Shown piece after piece: positions 8,700 to 16,908 of a stretch of 64,000 nt of DNA (position 1 is the first letter of the stretch; each line of letters opens with the position of its first letter). Made by a program: the position numbers and the translations under genes. Location: positions 1 to 64,000 of the forward strand of contig NZ_JAGGOK010000009.1 in assembly GCF_018614615.1 (NCBI RefSeq), read 5' to 3'. The notes below the pieces were generated by a model that saw nothing but the letters and a program-made list of their open reading frames with translations, had not been told where the DNA came from and did no database searches. Source of the stretch: Streptomyces sp. ISL-100. Lineage in GTDB: Bacteria > Actinomycetota > Actinomycetes > Streptomycetales > Streptomycetaceae.

Positions 8700-11600
8700 A
8701 TGACGAGCGGTTTCGTGGCGGATGCGGTGGAGCGGCTGCGGTCGGCTGCCTGGCAGACGGAGGGCGGCTGGCTACCCCGCGAATGGACCCGGGATCCAGG
8801 TGGCACGGCCTCGATGCGCCAGGAGAACGTTCACTTCCAGCCCGTCGGCGTCTTCGACGAGGTGGACCTGCGGCCGGGCGAGCCGACGCTTTTCACCACT
8901 CGTCTCGCTCTCCCCTCGAGCCTGTACGGGGTGCCGCTGGAGGGGGAGCCGCTCCAGCTCACGATCAACTCCGTCCATCCGATCGACGTGCTCCTCGACG
9001 ACGAGCGGGTGTTCGGCGACTCCATCCCCGTCGTGGCCTCCGGTCCGGCGCTCATCGAGCTGCTCGGCTCTATCGTGCCGGGCGACAACGGCGAGCTCGC
9101 GCTGCGGGTGCTCACCCCGGGCCACGCACTGGCCGGGGAGTGGGCCGAGACGAGCGTGACCGTTCACCTGACCACGCCCGGTCTGCGCGAGCGCTTTGCC
9201 ATGCTCGATGCCGCCTACGCCCGGTTGCTGCTGGCCGCCGAGCTGGCGGAGAGCGAGGAGGAGAGCAAGGTCGTGGCCGCTGCGGCGGCTCTGGTGCCGG
9301 AGGATCTTCACTCCTCCACCGTCGCGGAGCTGCGCGCCGCTCTGGACCGCCTGGCCGAGACGCTGGCCCCCGTCGCGCATCGCGCCGAGCGCTTCCGGGT
9401 GCACTGCGTCGGGCACTCCCACATCGACCTGGCATGGCTGTGGACGTGGGACGACACCCGCGAGGTCATCAAGCGCGACGTCCGCAGCGTCCTGGCGATG
9501 TTCGAGGACTATCCCGAGTTTCGCTTCACCCATTCCCAGCCCGCCGGCTACGCCATGCTGCAGGAGGAAACGCCGGAGCTGTTCGAGCGGGTGCGCGACC
9601 TGATCGCCGAGCGCCGGTGGGAGCCCGCGACCGTGCAGTGGGTCGAGGGCGACCTCAACCTCGCCTCCGGCCCGGCCCAGGCGCGACAGATCACAGAAGC
9701 CGTCCGCTACACCCGCGAGCACCTGGGCGTCTCCCCCAGCGTGTTCCTGGCGCCCGACAGCTTCGGGCACTGCGGCAACCTGCCGCAACTGGCCGCCCAG
9801 GGCGGGGCGCGCGTCCACTATCACCACCGGGGCAATCCCGGCCGGCGAGCCGGTGGTGCGCTCTGGCCGGCGTTCTGGTGGGAGGGCGACGACGGATCCC
9901 GGCTGCTGTCCGTCGGGACCCCGGTCTACCTGGGACCGGTGAGCGCCGGCAGGATCGCCCGCGACGTCCTCGCCCAGGGACACGCCCGCGGGCTGACTGA
10001 GGTCTGCTACTTCTACGGGGTCGGCGACCACGGCGGCGGTCCGACCCGGCAGAGTCTCGACATGCTCCGCCTGATCGGCGAGGCGCCCGGGCTTCCGCGC
10101 GCGTTCTGCTCCACTGTGCAGGGTTTCGCCGACGCCTTGCTGGCCACGGCCCCGAACCTGCCGGTGAGCCGCGGCGAGTCATCCACGATCTTCGAGGGCT
10201 GCTACGTCACCCACGCGGACGCCAAGCGCTACAACCGCGACGGGGAGAACCTCCTGGTGACCGCTGAGAGCTTGGCGGCCGCCGCCGCCGTGGGCGCCGC
10301 GGACGAGCTGTCGGCCGCCTGGCGGAAGGTGCTGTTCCACCAGTTCCACGACATCCTCGGCGGCGCGGCCGTACACGCGGCCTTTCGCGATCAGGCGAAG
10401 GACCTCGCGCAGGTCCGCGCCACGGCCCTCAATGTCACCGGCCGGGCTCTCGAGGTGCTCGAAACCGGCTTGCCCGCCGGATGCGTGGCCGTGACCAACC
10501 CCGTCGGAGCCCACAGGACCGACGTCTTGTCCGTGGCCGGGGCGCCGGGCAACGGACCGGTCGTCGCGGTGGCCCGGGACGGCACGCGCCTCCCGGCTCA
10601 GCGATCAGGGAAAGAGAACGTGGTCTTCGTGGCCTCGGTGCCGGCGTTCGGCACGGAGGGCTACCGGATCGAGCCCGCGGCGAGCGCGTCCGAACCGGTG
10701 ATCACACTGGGAGAGCACCGGGGCGTCAACTACGGCGACGCCCTCTTCCATACGGTGGACACGCCGCACTTCCTGGCCCACGTCCGCAAGGACTGCGGCG
10801 TGATCACCACCCTGTACGACAAACGAGCCGGCCGCGAGCTGGTGGGCTACGGCATCGGCCGGGCGGAATGGGCCGAACAGGTCCGCCCCGACCTTGGGCT
10901 CGGCGTACTGCAGCTCATCGACGAGCACCCGCACACCATGACGGCGTGGGTCATCGACGAGGTCCACAGCGAGCGGAGCCTGATCCGCGGCGCACGGGCC
11001 GAGGTGGTCGAGCACGGGCCGGTACGCACGGTGATCGCCACCCGGCACGAGTTCCGCTCGTCCAGCGCCACGGTCCGGCTCGTGTTCTACGCCGCCCTGG
11101 CACGCGTGGACGTCGAGCTGGAGGTTGACTGGCAGGAACGGGGCACGCCGGACAGCGGGGTGCCGGGGCTGGCCATCTCCTTCGGCACCCGCCAGTTGGA
11201 CGCCGAGGCGTGGTACGAGACGCCGTTCGCGGCGGCCAGGCGGCCCGCCGACGGCTTGATGGTCCCCGCGCTGAGGTGGGCCGACATCGGAGGTGAGTCG
11301 TACGGCGTAGCCGTTCTCAACGACGGCAAGTACGGCCACGACGCGCTCGGGACCCGGCTGCGGGTGCATGTCGTACGCGGGGCCTATGATCCCGATCCGG
11401 TGTCGGACGCGGGACGGGTCGATCGGTCGCGATACGCGATCCTGCCCCACGCGGGCTCCTGGCGCGACGCGGGGGTGGTGGCGGCCGCGGCCGCGTTCAA
11501 CCAGCCACTGATCGCGCGCTGGACCGGCGACAGGTCCGCGCCGCCGCGTCCAGCCGAGATGTGGCATCCCCGCCTCGAAGGTCACGGGAGTGTGGTGGTC

Positions 11601-11816
11601 GCCGGGCTCTTCCCCGCCGCCGATGCCCGGTTGATCCGCCTCTACGAGAGCGTGGGCAGGGCCGGTACGGCCAGGCTGACCGGTCTCGCGCCAGACACCC
11701 CCGTGGCCGAGGTCGATCTCGCGGAGGACATCGTGCGCATCCTGCAGGCCGACGCACGAGGCGGGCTCGATCTCACCTTCGGCCCGTTCCAGGTACGCAC
11801 CCTTCGCGTGGCCTGA
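8700..11816 (+). CDS. Glycoside hydrolase family 38 alpha-mannosidase
   Basis: About 1038 residues from ATG 8700 (GGGAG just upstream; ATG 8682 is an alternative). GH38 enzymes cleave alpha-mannosides with retention through a zinc-bound aspartate. The catalytic domain carries the zinc/substrate motif HSHIDLAWLWTWDD (about 239-252), HSQPAGY, and the nucleophile region APDSFGHCGNLPQ with D at about 353; further metal ligands are expected later (HHRGN, HQFHDILGG). A middle helical domain and a long beta-rich C-terminus follow. No signal peptide, so substrates must be imported, presumably as oligosaccharides through the ABC system at 18.5-21.8 kb. The gene stands alone on the plus strand under operator site 2. 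Confidence 0.95.
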   Translation: MTSGFVADAVERLRSAAWQTEGGWLPREWTRDPGGTASMRQENVHFQPVGVFDEVDLRPGEPTLFTTRLALPSSLYGVPLEGEPLQLTINSVHPIDVLLDDERVFGDSIPVVASGPALIELLGSIVPGDNGELALRVLTPGHALAGEWAETSVTVHLTTPGLRERFAMLDAAYARLLLAAELAESEEESKVVAAAAALVPEDLHSSTVAELRAALDRLAETLAPVAHRAERFRVHCVGHSHIDLAWLWTWDDTREVIKRDVRSVLAMFEDYPEFRFTHSQPAGYAMLQEETPELFERVRDLIAERRWEPATVQWVEGDLNLASGPAQARQITEAVRYTREHLGVSPSVFLAPDSFGHCGNLPQLAAQGGARVHYHHRGNPGRRAGGALWPAFWWEGDDGSRLLSVGTPVYLGPVSAGRIARDVLAQGHARGLTEVCYFYGVGDHGGGPTRQSLDMLRLIGEAPGLPRAFCSTVQGFADALLATAPNLPVSRGESSTIFEGCYVTHADAKRYNRDGENLLVTAESLAAAAAVGAADELSAAWRKVLFHQFHDILGGAAVHAAFRDQAKDLAQVRATALNVTGRALEVLETGLPAGCVAVTNPVGAHRTDVLSVAGAPGNGPVVAVARDGTRLPAQRSGKENVVFVASVPAFGTEGYRIEPAASASEPVITLGEHRGVNYGDALFHTVDTPHFLAHVRKDCGVITTLYDKRAGRELVGYGIGRAEWAEQVRPDLGLGVLQLIDEHPHTMTAWVIDEVHSERSLIRGARAEVVEHGPVRTVIATRHEFRSSSATVRLVFYAALARVDVELEVDWQERGTPDSGVPGLAISFGTRQLDAEAWYETPFAAARRPADGLMVPALRWADIGGESYGVAVLNDGKYGHDALGTRLRVHVVRGAYDPDPVSDAGRVDRSRYAILPHAGSWRDAGVVAAAAAFNQPLIARWTGDRSAPPRPAEMWHPRLEGHGSVVVAGLFPAADARLIRLYESVGRAGTARLTGLAPDTPVAEVDLAEDIVRILQADARGGLDLTFGPFQVRTLRVA

Positions 11817-11853
11817 GATCCCGCCGGGGTGCCTACTCGAGCGCCGTCTCCGG

Positions 11854-12714
11854 TCAGGCTTCCGGCACCACGGCGCGGTGTGCGGCCGACCGGTACTCGC
11901 GCGGGCTCATGCCGTACCTTCGCCGGAACACCCGGCCAAAATAGGACAGGCTGTCGTAGCCGCAGCGGTCGGCGATCCGCCCGGCGGACTCGATCGTGGT
12001 CGCCAGCAGTGCGGCCGCGTGCGCCAGCCTCCGCTCGGTCACGAACTCCACCGGCGTGCAGCCGTAGTGCTCCCGCATGCTGCGCGCCAGATGACCGTGG
12101 CTCACGGCGGCGAGCTCCAGCATCCTTTGCAGGCCTCCGCGCAGGTTCTCCTCACCGTTCATGGCGGCGCAGCATCCGGCCAGCCAGCCCGGCCGCCCGT
12201 GGGCAGGGACGTCCGCGCCCTCCAGGACGGGGATCACCGACGACCACAACCGGACCAGGTCGAGCATGCGAGGCCCGCGCTGGTAGGCCTCCAACGCGAG
12301 CTGGAACTCCGCAGCGAGGGCCGCGGCGGCCGGCCCGTCTGCGGCCTGCGGCGGAAGGTCCTGGCGATCCCAGTCGGTCGCCGAGTCCACCCCCGCCAGA
12401 TCGGCGAACGAGCGCCACGCCGTGACGGGAAAGGCGACGTTGACGAACCGCACCCCGTCCGGCCCCGCCCCAGAGAAGCCGTGCCGGTCGCGGGGCCGTA
12501 CCAGCACGAGACCCCCAGCCCGCAAAGGCAGCTCCCTGCCGCCGACACGATGCGTGCCGCGGCCTGCGACCACGCAGACGAGCTCGTAGAAGTCGGCGTG
12601 CCCGTGCGTCCGGAGCCTGCCCCGCCCGTCGGGCGTGACCAGCACCAGCGCCGCGTGGTACGGCAGCGCCGGGGCGACCTCGTCGAAGCGCAGGTCGGAG
12701 GTTGCGGCGTTCAT
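11854..12714 (-). CDS. AraC-family transcriptional regulator
   Basis: 286 residues. The N-terminal cupin sensor domain is marked by HGHADFYELVCVVAGRGTH and RAGGLVLVRPRDRHGF (about 38-85). The C-terminal double helix-turn-helix includes GHLARSMREHYGCTPVEFV and the AraC signature RIADRCGYDSLSYFGRVFRR (about 245-265). It is transcribed divergently from the PhyH-type dioxygenase gene with a 145-bp gap, so it probably controls that gene in response to a sugar. No GACAACGTTGTC site lies in this gap, so the pair seems regulated separately from the rest of the locus. Confidence 0.92.
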   Translation of the reverse strand: MNAATSDLRFDEVAPALPYHAALVLVTPDGRGRLRTHGHADFYELVCVVAGRGTHRVGGRELPLRAGGLVLVRPRDRHGFSGAGPDGVRFVNVAFPVTAWRSFADLAGVDSATDWDRQDLPPQAADGPAAAALAAEFQLALEAYQRGPRMLDLVRLWSSVIPVLEGADVPAHGRPGWLAGCCAAMNGEENLRGGLQRMLELAAVSHGHLARSMREHYGCTPVEFVTERRLAHAAALLATTIESAGRIADRCGYDSLSYFGRVFRRRYGMSPREYRSAAHRAVVPEA

Positions 12715-12859
12715 GTCGACCTCACAGGAGGACAGGACTCACAGCAGGGCATGTCAAGAAAGTACGACATCTCGCGCGAATTCTGCTACCTGAGATCAGA
12801 TCAGCGCCATGACGATGGAGCTGAGCGGGCGGCGAGCCTGCCGAGGACAAGGAGTTCCC

Positions 12860-13645
12860 ATGACTACCCCTGCCACCGACCCCCACGCCGCACGGGCCAA
12901 GTACGACGCCGACGGCTACGTCGTCTTCCGCGACGTCCTGGACGCGGACCTGATGGCCGAGGCGGCCGATCACGTCGCCTGGCTGCAGGAGCGCCACCCC
13001 GGCCTCCGGGGAGAGGACCTCGGGCACACCCTGCTGGCCAAGGACGCCTTCTGGGTCCGGCTGGTCAGCGACGGCCGGCTGCTCGACATCGCCCAGACGT
13101 TCATCGGCACCGACATCGCGCTGTTCGCCTCGCACTACATCAGCAAGCCGCCCTTCTCCGGCAGGCCCGTGCTCTGGCACCAGGACGGGGCTTTCTGGCC
13201 GCTGGAGCCCATGGAGGTGGTGACGCTCTGGCTGGCGGTGGACGAGTCGACGCCGGAGAACGGCTGCCTGCGGGTGGTTCCCGGCAGCCACCGGCAGGCC
13301 CTGCACGAGATCCGGGAGGTCACCGACGTCGACAGCGTGCTCGGCTCGGAGAGTGCGGTCAAGGTGGACGAATCGCAGGCGGTCGACCTGGTGCTGCGGC
13401 CCGGTGACGTCGAGGTGCACCACCCGAACATCCTGCACGGCAGCAACGCCAATCTCTCGCCCCGGCGGCGCTGCGGACTGACCATCCGCTACATCCCGAC
13501 CTCGACCAGGATTCTCACCGACGAGCCGCCGTTCGCCAGCGCCCTGCACCTGCGCGGCGACGCGGGCGTGAGCGCCTATCAGCCTCGTCCCGTGTATGTG
13601 GAGGGCGAGAGCTTCCCCTTCAGCGGTCAGCAGGATTGGGCATGA
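12860..13645 (+). CDS. PhyH-family Fe(II)/2-oxoglutarate-type dioxygenase
   Basis: 261 residues from ATG 12860, preceded by AAGGAG at 12849-12854. Phytanoyl-CoA-dioxygenase-like enzymes hydroxylate or oxidatively demethylate small molecules with Fe(II), O2 and usually 2-oxoglutarate. The iron triad is visible: HxD in LWHQDGAFWP (about 108-110) and the distal His in NILHGSNANLS (about 193), with the cosubstrate-binding Arg plausibly in RRCGLTIRYIP. A dioxygenase is an unusual member of a sugar locus; it may process a modified sugar, for instance an O-methylated one (inference). Its partner gene is the divergent AraC regulator. Confidence 0.88.
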   Translation: MTTPATDPHAARAKYDADGYVVFRDVLDADLMAEAADHVAWLQERHPGLRGEDLGHTLLAKDAFWVRLVSDGRLLDIAQTFIGTDIALFASHYISKPPFSGRPVLWHQDGAFWPLEPMEVVTLWLAVDESTPENGCLRVVPGSHRQALHEIREVTDVDSVLGSESAVKVDESQAVDLVLRPGDVEVHHPNILHGSNANLSPRRRCGLTIRYIPTSTRILTDEPPFASALHLRGDAGVSAYQPRPVYVEGESFPFSGQQDWA

Positions 13646-13703
13646 GCCCGGCCGCCCTCAGGTGGCGTGTCCCATCGATCCGCCTCCGCGGAATTTGCGG
13701 CTG

Positions 13704-13715
13704 GACAACGTTGTC
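13704..13715. promoter_or_regulatory. GACAACGTTGTC operator, site 3 (epimerase-aldolase-dehydrogenase unit)
   Basis: Perfect palindrome between the dioxygenase stop (13645) and the epimerase start (13776). It marks the start of a separate three-gene transcription unit. Confidence 0.85.
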
Positions 13716-13775
13716 TCGCGCTCGATAACGTGTCCAGAAGCAACGTCAGCTGACTCTCTACCCGGGCAGGAGCCG

Positions 13776-14762
13776 ATGGGAATCCAGGTCGTGCACCATC
13801 GGGGCTGGGAGATCGTCCGGCTGACCTCCGAGGCCCTCAGCGCCGACGTCGTCCCGGGCAAGGGCGGCGATGTCCTGTCGCTGACCTGGGTCCCCGGCGG
13901 GGTGGACGTGCTGTGGCGCTCTCCGTGGGGGCTGCGCCATCGCGGAGCGCTCGCCACCTCCGGCGACAGCGTGGTCCACCTGATGGAGGGCTATCACGGG
14001 GGCTGGCAGAGCGTGTTCCCCAACGGAGGCGACGCCCAGGAGGTGCACGGCGTCGAGTGGGGGATGCACGGTGAGGTCTGGCTCGCCCCCTTCGACTGGG
14101 AGCCGGACGGTGAGAGCGCAATCGCGCTCAGGACCCGGCTGGTCCGCAGCCCCTTCGCGGTCGAGAAGCGGATCGCGCTCGCGCACGACACGCTGACCGT
14201 CACCGAGACGGTGACCAACGAGGGCGGCGAGCCGGTCGAGGTGATGTGGAGCCAGCACCCAGCCTTCGGCGCGCCGCTGATCTCGCCGGACGCCCACATC
14301 GAGACCTCCGCCCGCACGTTCGTGGTCGACGACGAGCGGGACACGGCGACCACCGATCTCCTGCCCGGCGGCATTGCCGTCTGGCCGCACGCTCCCGGCA
14401 GGGACGGCGGCACTGTCGACCTCGGGGCGGTTCCCGGACCCGCGTCCGGCATCGACAGGATGGGCTATCTCAGCGATTTCGACCTCGGCTTCGTCGCCGT
14501 CACCAACCCCCGGCTGGGGCTGGCGGCCGAGCTCCGCTGGGACGCCACGGTGTTCCCGCATGCGTGGTACTGGCTCGAAGCGGGCGCGACAAGGGGCTTC
14601 CCCTGGTTCAAAAGCGTCTACGTCCTGGCGATCGAACCCGCCACCAGCTATCCGGCCCAGGGCCTGGCCAAGGCACGGGCGAAGACCGGCACCACGTTGA
14701 CGATCGGCCCCGGCGAGAGCCGTACGGCCACGGTTTCCCTGACGGTGAAGGACTGCGCGTGA
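13776..14762 (+). CDS. Aldose 1-epimerase-like (DUF4432-type) protein
   Basis: 328 residues from ATG 13776, preceded by GGCAGGAG. The galactose-mutarotase-like fold is suggested by the beta-rich pattern, the N-terminal VVPGKGGDVLSLTW segment, GYHGGWQSVFPNGG (about 71-84), VMWSQHPAFGAPLI with a likely catalytic His (about 158), and a late Glu-containing WYWLEAG. Mutarotases interconvert alpha and beta anomers of free sugars. First gene of the unit under operator site 3; the aldolase and dehydrogenase follow. The sugar is unknown. Confidence 0.85.
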   Translation: MGIQVVHHRGWEIVRLTSEALSADVVPGKGGDVLSLTWVPGGVDVLWRSPWGLRHRGALATSGDSVVHLMEGYHGGWQSVFPNGGDAQEVHGVEWGMHGEVWLAPFDWEPDGESAIALRTRLVRSPFAVEKRIALAHDTLTVTETVTNEGGEPVEVMWSQHPAFGAPLISPDAHIETSARTFVVDDERDTATTDLLPGGIAVWPHAPGRDGGTVDLGAVPGPASGIDRMGYLSDFDLGFVAVTNPRLGLAAELRWDATVFPHAWYWLEAGATRGFPWFKSVYVLAIEPATSYPAQGLAKARAKTGTTLTIGPGESRTATVSLTVKDCA

Positions 14763-14836
14763 GCGCGGTCGGATGACCCCGTTGGACTCCACCCTGACCT
14801 CCCGTCCAAACGAATGCCCAGATGAATGAAGGAGAT

Positions 14837-15673
14837 ATGGCTTCCTACCGTCTGAACCGCCTGTTCAATCCCTCTTCCGGCCGCTGCCTGGACGTCGCCG
14901 TCGACCATGGATTCTTCGGCGAACCGTCGTTTCTCACCGGTATCGAGGACATGGGGGCGACGATCGACACACTGATGGCCGCCGCTCCCGACGCCATCCA
15001 GCTCACCCCCGGCCAGGCGCCCCTGCTGCAGGGCAGGCCCGGCAAGGACAAGCCCGCCCTGGTGCTGCGCACCGACGTGGCCAACGTCTACGGCAACCCG
15101 CTGGACGAGCACCTGTTCAGCATGCATTTCCCGGCCGCCGTGGAGCAGGCCGTCCGGCTGGACGCGGTCTGCGTGGTGGCCAACCTGCTGCAGCTTCCCG
15201 GCCGGCCCGAGATACGAGAGGCGTGCATCCGCAGCATCATGGCGCTGCGCACCGAGTGCGACCGGTACGGCATGCCGCTCATGATCGAGCCGCTGGTCAT
15301 GCGGGACAACGCCGAGAGCGGCGGCTACCAGGTGGACGGCGACACCCGCAAGGTCGTGGCCCTCGTCCGGCAGGCTCGTGAGCTGGGCGCCGACCTCATC
15401 AAGGCCGACCCCACCAACGAAATCGCCGACTACCACCAGGTGATCCAAGTAGCCGGGGACGTACCCGTGCTGGTGCGCGGCGGCGGCCGGGTCGAGGATG
15501 CCGAGCTGCTGCGCCGTACCGTGGCCGTCCTGGAGCAGGGGGCGCGCGGCATCGTTTACGGACGCAACATCATCCAGCACCGCGACCCCGCCGGGATCAC
15601 CCGGGCGCTGATGGCCGTCCTGCACGACGAGGCGAGCGCCGAGGAAGCGCTCAGCCTGGTGAAGGCGGTCTGA
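14837..15673 (+). CDS. Class I (DhnA/LsrF/LacD-type) aldolase
   Basis: About 278 residues. The start is ambiguous: ATG 14837 fits the usual family N-terminus but has GGAG only two bases upstream; ATG 14822 is the alternative. It is a TIM barrel with CLDVAVDHGFFGEPSF, PDAIQLTPGQAPLL, MPLMIEPLVM, ADLIKADPTNEIADY (the lysine is the expected Schiff-base residue, about 195), VPVLVRGGGRV and GARGIVYGRNIIQH (phosphate-binding end). Relatives split phosphorylated sugars or sugar acids into three-carbon or smaller units. It sits between the epimerase and dehydrogenase genes and may act on the product of the PfkB kinase (inference). Confidence 0.87.
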   Translation: MASYRLNRLFNPSSGRCLDVAVDHGFFGEPSFLTGIEDMGATIDTLMAAAPDAIQLTPGQAPLLQGRPGKDKPALVLRTDVANVYGNPLDEHLFSMHFPAAVEQAVRLDAVCVVANLLQLPGRPEIREACIRSIMALRTECDRYGMPLMIEPLVMRDNAESGGYQVDGDTRKVVALVRQARELGADLIKADPTNEIADYHQVIQVAGDVPVLVRGGGRVEDAELLRRTVAVLEQGARGIVYGRNIIQHRDPAGITRALMAVLHDEASAEEALSLVKAV

Positions 15674-15675
15674 GC

Positions 15676-16821
15676 ATGGGAAAGACCGTCAACGTCGGCA
15701 TCATCGGCGGCGGGCTCATGGGCAAGGAGATCACGGCCGCCATAGCCCGATGGCCCGCGCTCATCGACCATCCCGTCACGCCGAAACTCACCGCGGTGTG
15801 CGACATCAATCCCGATGCTCTGGCCTGGTTCGATCGGATCGAATCGGTCACCACCAAGGTGACCGACTATCGGGATCTGCTCGCCGACGACTCCGTCGAC
15901 GTGCTCTACATCGCGGTCCGGCACGACCTGCACGAGCAGATCTACCTCGACGCCGTCGCGGCGGGCAAGGACTTCCTCGCCGAAAAGCCGTTCGGCATCG
16001 ACCTGGCCGCGGCCGAACGCATCGTCGCGGCCCTGCGCGAGCGCCCAGAAGTGTTCGTCCGCTGTTCCAGCGAGATTCCGTTCTTCCCCGGCGCCCAGGC
16101 CGCGATCAACGTAATCAGGTCCGGCGCGCTCGGCCGGATCATCGAGGCGAGCAACTACTTCTGCCACTCCAGCGACCTGGACACAGGCAAGGCGATCAAC
16201 TGGAAGCGGCAGCGGGAGTACTGCGGTGAGGCAGGGGTCATGAACGACCTGGGCATGCACGTGCTGCACGTGCCGATCCGCCTCGGCTGGGCGCCGAGCC
16301 GGGTGTTCTCCGTCCTTCAGGATCTGGTGCCGACCCGCCCCGGTCCCGACGGGACCCCGGTCGCCTGTGACACCTACGAGAACGCCACTCTGCACTGCGC
16401 GTCGGAGCACGAGGGGGAGCCTTTCCCGCTCACCCTGGGCATGAAGCGTGTCGATCCAGGCCAGAAGAACACCTGGTCGCTGCGGGTCACCGGGATGAGC
16501 GGAGGCGTGGAGTTCTCCACCAAGAACCCCAAGGCGCTGTGGGTCTTCAAGGTGGGCGACGACCCGGTGCTGGGCAGGGAGCAGATCTGGCAGCAGTACG
16601 ACATGGGCAGTCAGTCGGTGTATCCCACGGTCACCGGCGGCATCTTCGAGACCGGCTTCTCCGACGCGATCCTGCAGATGTGGGCGGCCTTCCTCGCCGA
16701 GCGCGCAGGTGAGGCAGGCGACCGATTCGGCTGCGTCACCCCCGAGGAGGCGCTGACCAGCCACCGCGTGTTCGCCGCCGCACTGCGCGCGCACGAGTCC
16801 GCCGCCTCGGTCGAGCTGTAG
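15676..16821 (+). CDS. Gfo/Idh/MocA-family NAD(P)-dependent sugar dehydrogenase
   Basis: 381 residues, two bases after the aldolase stop. The N-terminal Rossmann fold has VGIIGGGLMGKEI (about 7-19) and DVLYIAVRHDLH; the family signature AEKPFGIDLAAAERIV (about 103-118) follows, then the C-terminal alpha/beta domain with GVMNDLGMHVLHV (about 189-201), where the Asp and His of the usual catalytic set fall. Members oxidise or reduce sugar hydroxyls with NAD(P). Last gene of the unit; a strong bidirectional hairpin follows. Confidence 0.92.
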   Translation: MGKTVNVGIIGGGLMGKEITAAIARWPALIDHPVTPKLTAVCDINPDALAWFDRIESVTTKVTDYRDLLADDSVDVLYIAVRHDLHEQIYLDAVAAGKDFLAEKPFGIDLAAAERIVAALRERPEVFVRCSSEIPFFPGAQAAINVIRSGALGRIIEASNYFCHSSDLDTGKAINWKRQREYCGEAGVMNDLGMHVLHVPIRLGWAPSRVFSVLQDLVPTRPGPDGTPVACDTYENATLHCASEHEGEPFPLTLGMKRVDPGQKNTWSLRVTGMSGGVEFSTKNPKALWVFKVGDDPVLGREQIWQQYDMGSQSVYPTVTGGIFETGFSDAILQMWAAFLAERAGEAGDRFGCVTPEEALTSHRVFAAALRAHESAASVEL

Positions 16822-16832
16822 CGGCCGCGCAA

Positions 16833-16864
16833 TAGGGGTGCACGCCAGACGGCGTGCACCCCTA
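16833..16864. terminator. Bidirectional terminator hairpin between convergent units
   Basis: Perfect 14-bp stem TAGGGGTGCACGCC / GGCGTGCACCCCTA with loop AGAC, between the dehydrogenase (plus) and the secreted beta-helix gene (minus). Confidence 0.9.
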
Positions 16865-16908
16865 AGCATTGGACAGAGTTCGTCAAGCATGGAACTGAAA
16901 TCGACGGA

